Positions 13,947 to 18,428 of a stretch of 23,555 nt of DNA are shown one piece after another. The stretch is taken from IMG/VR virus record IMGVR_UViG_3300035438_001194, positions 1 to 23,555 of that record. One strand, 5' to 3'. A program made the translations under genes and the position numbers. This DNA comes from a virus. The first letter of the stretch is position 1, and each line of letters opens with the position of its first letter. Below the pieces are notes generated by a model. It ran no database searches. It was not told where the DNA came from and worked only from the letters and a program-made list of their open reading frames with translations.

Positions 13947-14351
13947 TCAGGGGATTGTCGATAGTAATTTGTCCCGTATATCTAGTTCCAATGTGTCCAC
14001 CGCGTCTGGGTCGTTCAGAACCGCGTCATCGCCGTACATTGCAATCGCAGCCGCGTCATATGCCGCCGCCGCTTCCTTCGCTGTGTAGTAGCCGTGCCGA
14101 TGTTTTCCATTGCCGACATGGACGGCGAACGACCGGTGCGACCTGCAATAACTGATTCCGATCGTCCCGCCGCTCCTGATCTTGTGCTGCTGGTGATGTT
14201 CGATAATCGTCCCTAGCCGCCTGATCAGTTCGCCGCTGCCTGGCACCTCTTTATCAAGGTCGCGATCGTCGGGGAAGGTGCAATCGGGATTCTCGCTTTT
14301 GTACTGGCAAACGATCGCGATACGTTGGTTTGTCGCGCCGGTTAGGGTCAT
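13947..14351 (-). CDS. AP2-domain DNA-binding protein
   Basis: 134 residues. The C-terminal half carries an AP2/ERF-type domain: IGISYCRSHRSFAVHVGNGK, HRHGYYTAKEAAAAYDAAAI, AMYGDDAVLN (about residues 65-117). The 'G.y.t..eAA.AYD.AA...G..A.lN' pattern is diagnostic. Phage AP2 domains are usually fused to HNH homing endonucleases; here the N-terminal part has no HNH motif that I can see, so this is a stand-alone binder or a decayed homing enzyme. It starts in a TAATG junction with the ParB-like gene. Confidence 0.75.
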   Translation of the reverse strand: MTLTGATNQRIAIVCQYKSENPDCTFPDDRDLDKEVPGSGELIRRLGTIIEHHQQHKIRSGGTIGISYCRSHRSFAVHVGNGKHRHGYYTAKEAAAAYDAAAIAMYGDDAVLNDPDAVDTLELDIRDKLLSTIP

Positions 14352-15175
14352 TACGAGATGTCCCTTACGGTAAATCTCGTCTTCAATCCTTTATTAACGG
14401 CACCCAGCATCCCTAGACCCCAGCTTCTAGGGCCACCGTTTTCAAGCGACAAGGCCATATTTTTTGCTGCCCTACAAAGGGTTTTTGATCCAATCTCAGT
14501 AATTCTGGATTGAAACCGATTACAGTCTAGTCCCTCGCCATCAAGGCTTTTTGCAAGGGAGCATAGCCCCTCGAAAGCAACTGTTGTGATTGGTGTGTTC
14601 TCTGTCTCTGTTATCTTCAACGCAAGACGCAACGCCTTTTCGCATATAACGGGATCTGTTTGCGTCCGTCTCAATATCCCAGTGATAATACCTGTTTGCC
14701 CGTAAGAGTCTGGCCTTGCCGTGATTGTGATACCGAGGTTCGATAGCATTCTATCCGCTGTCAAGGCTAATTCGTTTTCAGCCACAATCATGGCTTTATA
14801 CTTGTCGACAGCTTTGACTGGGTTTCGGAGGGAATTCGCACCCAGAAAACTCTTGGCCTCATCAATAATGCTGGACGACTTATAGACAACGCATGGCAAT
14901 ACGCTAATATCCTGAATTGACCTTGCCGCCAATAGCCTGTGCTGACCGTCTACGACGTAGTAGACTCCTCCTCTATCTGCAATAACCATAGCCCCGAATG
15001 AAAGCCAGTTCCAACTGGATTTAATACTGCGGATTGTGTCTGCTGATATCTTGTCCCGCTGGTAAGAATGGTCTACGAAAATCATGGCCTTTGGTATCCA
15101 AATCAGTTTGGCACCAGAGGGAACGCTTGTATCAAGCGTTAGGCAGGTGTGCAAGTTTCTTGCTGTCTTAGCCAT
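14351..15175 (-). CDS. ParB/Srx-fold protein, DUF6551-like
   Basis: 274 residues. The N-terminal third has a ParB-like core: IFVDHSYQRDKISADTIRSI, SSWNWLSFGAMVIADRGGVY, then YVVDGQHRLLAARSI (the conserved DGQHR box, about residue 76) and VLPCVVYKS. The remaining helical part (EAKSFLGANSLRNPVKAVDK and onward) matches the DUF6551 layout. Such proteins occur widely in phages; nuclease or NTPase activity is presumed. Good Shine-Dalgarno AGGGGAA before the start, two bases after the csrA stop, so the two genes are probably co-translated. It is a separate lineage from the ParB-domain protein at 9634-10446. Confidence 0.78.
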   Translation of the reverse strand: MAKTARNLHTCLTLDTSVPSGAKLIWIPKAMIFVDHSYQRDKISADTIRSIKSSWNWLSFGAMVIADRGGVYYVVDGQHRLLAARSIQDISVLPCVVYKSSSIIDEAKSFLGANSLRNPVKAVDKYKAMIVAENELALTADRMLSNLGITITARPDSYGQTGIITGILRRTQTDPVICEKALRLALKITETENTPITTVAFEGLCSLAKSLDGEGLDCNRFQSRITEIGSKTLCRAAKNMALSLENGGPRSWGLGMLGAVNKGLKTRFTVRDIS

Positions 15176-15177
15176 CG

Positions 15178-15384
15178 TTATTCCCCTGTATTTGAACTTA
15201 CCTTAGTTACCGCTTGCCTCTGCTTCCGCTCCCACACTTCCCGACGATCAATCACAACCGACTGCGGAGCCGTGAAACCCAGCTTGACCGCACCGCGTTC
15301 TGATTCCGTCACCGTCAGAACGGTTTCGATTCCGTTCACCGAAATCACGATCTCTTCGCCGATTTTGCACTTTAGAACTAGCAT
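15178..15384 (-). CDS. csrA: CsrA/RsmA-family RNA-binding regulator
   Basis: 68 residues starting MLVLKCKIGEEIVISVNGIE, then VTESERGAVKLGFTAPQSVV and IDRREVWERKQ. The N-terminal MLVL, the 'G..V.LG..AP..V.I.R.EV' core and the length all fit CsrA, a dimer that binds GGA motifs in mRNA leaders to block or stabilise translation. The key RNA-contact Arg near position 44 is present (R47 here), but the usual Arg6 is Cys (KCK). A good GGAGGT Shine-Dalgarno precedes the ATG. The sequence AUGGAGG around it is itself a CsrA-type site, so self-control is plausible. A hairpin and a structured non-coding stretch lie upstream. A phage-carried copy could redirect host post-transcriptional control. Confidence 0.88.
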   Translation of the reverse strand: MLVLKCKIGEEIVISVNGIETVLTVTESERGAVKLGFTAPQSVVIDRREVWERKQRQAVTKVSSNTGE

Positions 15385-15411
15385 CTGCTGTAACCTCCAT
15401 GTTGAGTGAGT

Positions 15412-15436
15412 GCCGGTGGTGTATGAAGCCACCGGC
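15412..15436 (-). promoter_or_regulatory. Hairpin in the csrA leader
   Basis: Inverted repeat GCCGGTGG/CCACCGGC (8 bp stem, 9 base loop) about 28 bases upstream of the csrA start on its coding strand. Not followed by a T-run, so not a terminator. It may shape the leader next to the GGA-containing Shine-Dalgarno. Confidence 0.5.
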
Positions 15437-15764
15437 GCGAGTGTGATTGGTCAACTCCCCCTTAGCCCAAGTGATCTTGCCCGGCTGTGGAGCCGGAGAA
15501 ACAGGATCGGAATCAACTAATCAGGAGTCAGTCAGCACTGGTTATCGGCCAGCCTGACAAGCCGCCCGTTGGAATCGAACCAACGCAGGGAAATAGACCC
15601 CCTTGCCCACTGACGGCGGATACAGCCCCGCTTATCGGTCGCTCAGTTCCCAGCCTGATCACTCTTGCCCCTCTCATGAAGGGGCGGGTGGTAAGGATTC
15701 CACCGAGCCACGACCGACACCGCCTAGAAATCGGAGCAAAGATGGCGGCTTACGGGTGCTGATC
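15437..15764 (-). ncRNA. Highly structured non-coding region upstream of csrA
   Basis: About 330 bases with no credible gene on either strand, flanked by tightly packed genes. Read on the minus strand it contains a string of perfect or near-perfect hairpins: CCGCC/GGCGG, GGTGG/CCACC, GCCCCT/AGGGGC, GCGG/CCGC, AGGGG/TCCCT, GTTGG/CCAAC (a tRNA T-arm) and CCGGCT/AGCCGG. Hairpins at about 15665-15683 and 15480-15495 are both followed directly by GCAAGA. The density argues for a functional RNA or a long leader of csrA. Candidate readings: a phage small RNA cluster, a tRNA- or tmRNA-like element, or a Csr-type sponge. Only about three GGA motifs are present, few for the last. Exact RNA ends cannot be seen. 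Confidence 0.45.
15561..15584 (-). other. tRNA-like 3' end: T-arm plus acceptor strand
   Basis: On the minus strand a canonical 17-base T-arm (GTTGG TTCGATT CCAAC) is followed without a gap by GGGCGGC, the place of the acceptor 3' strand. A matching 5' strand is either CCGCC about 50 bases upstream, leaving no room for a D-arm, or GCCGCC at 15744-15749, leaving about 190 bases, tmRNA-like in plan but short. Between the near candidate and the T-arm lies an anticodon-arm-like hairpin with a 7-base loop GTCTATT (CTA in anticodon position). Only 2 bases separate it from the T-arm, so it is not a normal tRNA. Confidence 0.4.
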
Positions 15765-16115
15765 TTATGTCACTTGTTCCGGGTGGGCAGTCCAGTGCCG
15801 ACTCGCCTGGGACTCCTCCACCAAAAACTCATTACCGTCTTTGTCAGAACCGAGCGAGACAATGCGATCGTAAGGGTGGCGGTTCATTAACCGCACAATC
15901 GCATCAGGGTCAGCGTCAGGATCGGCAGCCAGGTTGCGAGCCAGTGCCAGTGCGGTTTCCTTGCGAGCATAGTCGATGGCGAACTTGTACTTGCCCGCCC
16001 GTTCTGGCCACATACTGATCAGGGTGATTTCGGCCATGTTTAATCTCTTGGCACGGGCAGCCAGAAATGTTTCGGCGGCGGTAAACAGCGGTGCTGTCAT
16101 TGTTGCGGTGGTCAT
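15765..16115 (-). CDS. Hypothetical phage protein
   Basis: 116 residues: Ala/Thr-rich helical start (MTTATMTAPLFTAAETFLAA), then ISMWPERAGKYKFAIDYARK, LARNLAADPDADPDAIVRLM, and SLGSDKDGNEFLVEESQAS. No family recognised. Shine-Dalgarno GAGGTG and an ATGA overlap with the previous gene support the start. It is the last gene before the structured non-coding region. Confidence 0.62.
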   Translation of the reverse strand: MTTATMTAPLFTAAETFLAARAKRLNMAEITLISMWPERAGKYKFAIDYARKETALALARNLAADPDADPDAIVRLMNRHPYDRIVSLGSDKDGNEFLVEESQASRHWTAHPEQVT

Positions 16116-16318
16116 GACTGCACCTCGTCAACTTCAATAGACGGCTGAAACGGTATGCGGTCGGAGGTTTTGGATTCGATCCGTCTCCATAGCCGACGCA
16201 CATCGCCCATCGCCTCCGAGAGCAGTTCCTTATCAAATTCTGGCACCAAGATTGCCAGTCGGTTTCGTTGCAAACATCGCTCAAGCTCGGTTTGGAGCAG
16301 CTCTAAATCGGTGTTCAT
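16112..16318 (-). CDS. Small helical hypothetical protein
   Basis: 68 residues, mostly charged helix (MNTDLELLQTELERCLQRNR; LLSEAMGDVRRLWRRIESK). Strong Shine-Dalgarno AAAGGTAAG before the ATG. A TATATT box lies about 15 bases upstream of the start (16333-16338), but no matching -35 is seen at proper distance, so a promoter after the terminator is only possible. Function unknown. Confidence 0.6.
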   Translation of the reverse strand: MNTDLELLQTELERCLQRNRLAILVPEFDKELLSEAMGDVRRLWRRIESKTSDRIPFQPSIEVDEVQS

Positions 16319-16354
16319 TTACTTACCTTTCAAATATAGTGGTGTGGTGAAAAT

Positions 16355-16384
16355 CCCAGGCCGGCTGCGTATGACCAGCCTGGG
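16355..16384 (-). terminator. Terminator after the ssDNA-binding gene
   Basis: On the minus strand, stem CCCAGGC/GCCTGGG (7 bp, 16 base loop with further partial pairing) followed by ATTTTC, 14 bases past the stop of the SSB-like gene. The T-run is short, so termination may be partial. Confidence 0.6.
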
Positions 16385-16398
16385 CGACCGTCCGTGGT

Positions 16399-17082
16399 TC
16401 AGAATGGGATGCCGTCAACGTGGTCGTGCGAACCGCTAACCGCACGCATCATCATCGAATCGGCATCAGACTGGGTGTAGGCCGGTGCCGTTTGGTGTTG
16501 CGTGTAGGCAGGCTGGATCACTTTGGCCCTGAGATATTCAGGGACAGCGTATTCACCCACCGGTGGCTCGAAATCGCCATTACCAAACTTCTCGGCGTCA
16601 GCCACTTTAGTGAGCCCGTTGAGCCACAGCTTGACACCCTTGAAGCCGTTTTGGTCGTAAGCCATAGCTTGGACATGGATGGCACCGATCATGCCGCCGT
16701 AAACCTCCGTCTGACTTTGGATCGGCTTGTTATTACGGTCCATGATCCGCGGCGCCCGTTTATCGGAGCAGGATGCGTTCAGAACCACGTTACCGAAGGC
16801 TGGATCGCCTTGCACCTTGGTTTCAAGGTCGCGATTTTTAATCGGCCAGTGTTCCTTAAAGCCTGCTGGATTGCCGCCCCAGCGTGCCCCGAAAAACTCT
16901 CTGGCAACCGCTACACAGTCGTCGTAAATTACTTGTACGATTGGGTCTTGCCGATCAAGGATCAGCGAGGCCGAGTAACGGGGTTTACCCTTGCCGTCCT
17001 GGGACTCGCGGGGTGTCCAAATGAACGGGTAACTGATGCGACCGACGGGTGAACGATTTGGACCGAATACGAGATCTGACAT
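16399..17082 (-). CDS. Single-stranded-DNA-binding protein, DUF2815-like
   Basis: 227 residues starting MSDLVFGPNRSPVGRISYPF. The pattern WTPRESQDGKGKPRYSASLI, AREFFGARWGG, GNVVLNASCSDKRAP, YGGMIGAIHVQAMAYDQ and GFKGVKLWLNGLTKV fits the DUF2815 family, OB-fold phage ssDNA-binding proteins comparable to T7 gp2.5. After a Gln/Thr/Tyr-rich linker the protein ends HDHVDGIPF, close to the C-terminal tip of bacterial SSB (DDIPF) that recruits partner proteins. Start at 17082 has AGAGG upstream; the frame is open to 17148 without support. The gene is flanked by terminator-like hairpins on both sides, so it is probably separately expressed. Confidence 0.8.
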   Translation of the reverse strand: MSDLVFGPNRSPVGRISYPFIWTPRESQDGKGKPRYSASLILDRQDPIVQVIYDDCVAVAREFFGARWGGNPAGFKEHWPIKNRDLETKVQGDPAFGNVVLNASCSDKRAPRIMDRNNKPIQSQTEVYGGMIGAIHVQAMAYDQNGFKGVKLWLNGLTKVADAEKFGNGDFEPPVGEYAVPEYLRAKVIQPAYTQHQTAPAYTQSDADSMMMRAVSGSHDHVDGIPF

Positions 17083-17137
17083 GGGATGCCTCTTTACTTG
17101 TCTATGTGTGAATCTGTTGAAACGTGCTAGAAAACAC

Positions 17138-17166
17138 GCCACGGCCAAAATCCGATTGGCCGTGGC
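17138..17166 (-). terminator. Rho-independent terminator of the 18004-17176 operon
   Basis: Perfect 11 bp stem GCCACGGCCAA/TTGGCCGTGGC with a 7 base loop, followed on the minus strand by GTGTTTTCTAG. It lies 10 bases past the stop of the gene at 17176. Confidence 0.75.
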
Positions 17167-17175
17167 TTCGCGGCG

Positions 17176-17487
17176 TCACACCAATGCAGGTGTTTGGTTG
17201 GCGATTGCTTGTTTGCACAGGGCAATCGCGTGATTGATAAAGTGTGGCTGAACGGCTGGGGCGCCATATTCAAGCCACTCTAACTGTCCGGTGAGCCAGT
17301 TCAGTTCACGACCGGATTCTGCGGCGGAGATGATTCTCAAAATCCACCTGCAGTCATTATGCGATTCCATCGTTCGCTCAAGTCGAGACTCAAGCGCTTT
17401 TTTGATGGTCTTTTGTGTCTTGTAATTGCGAGCGGCATAATCACGCAGCTCGGCCTTGATGTTTGCTGTGTCGAGTTCGTTGATCAT
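17176..17487 (-). CDS. Hypothetical phage protein
   Basis: 103 residues: charged helical N-half (MINELDTANIKAELRDYAAR; KTIKKALESRLERTMES), then RWILRIISAAESGRELNWLT and a C-terminal helix. Start has GGAGG seven bases upstream and an ATGA overlap. Last gene of a three-gene unit driven by the promoter at 18116-18144, ending at a strong terminator. No family recognised. Confidence 0.62.
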   Translation of the reverse strand: MINELDTANIKAELRDYAARNYKTQKTIKKALESRLERTMESHNDCRWILRIISAAESGRELNWLTGQLEWLEYGAPAVQPHFINHAIALCKQAIANQTPALV

Positions 17488-17702
17488 GGCTTGGCCTCCA
17501 ATAATGCTTCTGCGGAATCCACTTCAGATCGGAGCACGCCAAGATCACAAGCAGTCATTGCCTCGCCAGCAGGCAGCGACAGCGGGATATGTGCCGCCCA
17601 AGTGAGCGTGGTGAGCTGGTTCTTGAGTCGGATGATTTCTTCGGCTTGGCGGATCACTAGGCGGTTCGTTCGGTCCACGTCTCGCATGTCAATGGTGTTC
17701 AT
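17484..17702 (-). CDS. Small helical hypothetical protein
   Basis: 72 residues: MNTIDMRDVDRTNRLVIRQA, EEIIRLKNQLTTLTWAAHIP, then a second short helix. Predicted coiled-coil character in the first half. ATGA overlaps at both ends. It belongs to the same unit as its neighbours; function unknown. Confidence 0.6.
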   Translation of the reverse strand: MNTIDMRDVDRTNRLVIRQAEEIIRLKNQLTTLTWAAHIPLSLPAGEAMTACDLGVLRSEVDSAEALLEAKP

Positions 17703-18004
17703 CGTGTCAGCTCCGTTAGGAGACTGCGGAGCCGAGCAAGGGTGACGGCGGCGTGCGACAGGTTTGCCGTGTGGTCATCACCCAATAAGGCTGATTCGAT
17801 GGTAGCCAGAAGACGTTGCTCGCTCTGAAAAGCGGTGTCCAGGAGCCGAGCGGTTTGCTCTTCCTCGCGCTGGCGGCTGGACTCGAAACGCTGCTGAAGT
17901 TCGTTGGCCATTCGCTCCCTCTCGATCCATTGGTCATCGTAATCACGCAGGCCAGCCTTCAGGCGGGCTTGGTGCTCTAAGTCTTGGTCTAAGATGCTGT
18001 TCAT
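17699..18004 (-). CDS. Coiled-coil hypothetical protein, first gene of its operon
   Basis: 101 residues, Glu/Arg/Gln-rich: LKAGLRDYDDQWIERERMAN, ELQQRFESSRQREEEQTARL, then a Leu-rich C-terminal helix. The 'AxLRDYxxxx' sequence recurs in the product of 17176-17487 (AELRDYAARN), suggesting the two may be related. GGAG six bases before the ATG. Transcribed from the promoter at 18116-18144 through a leader that contains a tetranucleotide repeat. Confidence 0.62.
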   Translation of the reverse strand: MNSILDQDLEHQARLKAGLRDYDDQWIERERMANELQQRFESSRQREEEQTARLLDTAFQSEQRLLATIESALLGDDHTANLSHAAVTLARLRSLLTELTR

Positions 18005-18051
18005 TGTGTGCTCCGCGAAGAGTGTTACTTACTGGGCTTGGTGACTTACTT

Positions 18052-18075
18052 ACTGACTGACTGACTGACTGACTG
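18052..18075. repeat. (ACTG)6 tetranucleotide repeat in an mRNA leader
   Basis: Six perfect ACTG units, preceded by related ACTT units (about 18044-18051). It lies in the untranslated leader of the 18004 operon, 48-72 bases before the start codon. Such tracts can change length by slippage. Confidence 0.85.
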
Positions 18076-18082
18076 AAGTTTC

Positions 18083-18111
18083 CTAGGTGACAAGTTACCT
18101 TAGTCATCTAG
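18083..18111. promoter_or_regulatory. Operator-like inverted repeat downstream of the 18004 operon promoter
   Basis: CTAGGTGAC and GTCATCTAG form an imperfect inverted repeat (8 of 9 positions) with an 11 base spacer, lying just downstream of the promoter's expected start of transcription. The same CTAGGTGAC sequence occurs at 21886-21894 in the regulator control region, so a shared DNA-binding protein is likely. Confidence 0.5.
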
Positions 18112-18115
18112 AATC

Positions 18116-18144
18116 AATATAACTAAGAGACTAAGTACTGTCAA
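18116..18144 (-). promoter_or_regulatory. Sigma-70 promoter of the 18004-17176 operon
   Basis: On the minus strand TTGACA (18144-18139), 17 base spacer, TATATT (18121-18116). It matches the promoter of the regulator gene at 21857-21885 at 25 of 30 aligned bases, including ACTARG repeats within the spacer. Confidence 0.75.
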
Positions 18145-18167
18145 GAAGAAAAGCGAAAAAGTTTTTG

Positions 18168-18383
18168 GTGTCCACGTGTGTCCACTGTGACCGCGTCCAC
18201 GGGCATTGTTTATATATTGTTACTTTGTTTCTATTTTTCCTTTTTTCTATTTCTATTATTATTTTGTTTATAAACAATATAGGTAAAAGATGTGGACCTG
18301 TGGACACGCCTATATATAGCAAGTACTTAAGTATGGACACAATGTGGACACGATGTGGACACAATCAACAAAGATGCGGACAC
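18168..18383. repeat. Iteron array around an AT-rich core (putative replication origin)
   Basis: The 8-mer GTGTCCAC or its complement GTGGACAC recurs: exact at 18168, 18178, 18300, 18344 and 18355, with one-base variants at 18193, 18333 and 18376, and a 6-base match at 18292. Left copies read GTGTCCAC and right copies GTGGACAC, so the two groups face each other across about 90 bases of nearly pure A/T (18205-18290). This is the layout of an iteron origin with a DNA-unwinding element. It lies directly after the primase-helicase gene. The interval 18005-18428 otherwise contains no gene, only the promoter, repeats and terminator listed. Confidence 0.6.
18264..18277. repeat. Perfect AT-rich palindrome in the origin core
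   Basis: TTGTTTATAAACAA, a perfect 14 bp palindrome inside the AT-rich core. A TTGTTTATA copy also occurs near 18207. Could be a protein-binding site or help strand opening. Confidence 0.7.
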
Positions 18384-18407
18384 GGATCGTTTTTCCGTGC
18401 CCGCATC
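18373..18407 (-). terminator. Bidirectional terminator after the primase-helicase gene
   Basis: A 14 bp stem (one G-U pair on the minus strand) with a 7 base loop. GATGCGGGCACGGA pairs with TCCGTGTCCGCATC, followed by TTTGTTG on the minus strand and by GTTGTTGTTTTC on the plus strand. It lies 22 bases past the stop of the primase gene, and its outer arm contains one iteron variant. Confidence 0.75.
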
Positions 18408-18428
18408 GTTGTTGTTTTCTTGAATATC

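Noticed and set aside
15480-15495. Strong CCGGCT/AGCCGG hairpin containing CTGTGGA, at first sight a tRNA-His anticodon arm
   Set aside because: With a seven-base loop the stem does not pair, and no T-arm follows at the proper distance; kept only as part of the structured region.
15437-15764. CsrB-like sponge RNA
   Set aside because: Only about three GGA motifs and none clearly in a hairpin loop; kept as a possibility, not a call.
16420-17052. 210-codon open frame on the plus strand
   Set aside because: Antisense to the recognisable ssDNA-binding protein; no start signal.
18005-18428. Short-spaced repeats considered as a CRISPR array
   Set aside because: Units are only 8-9 bases, spacing is irregular, and the copies change orientation; this fits origin iterons, not CRISPR.
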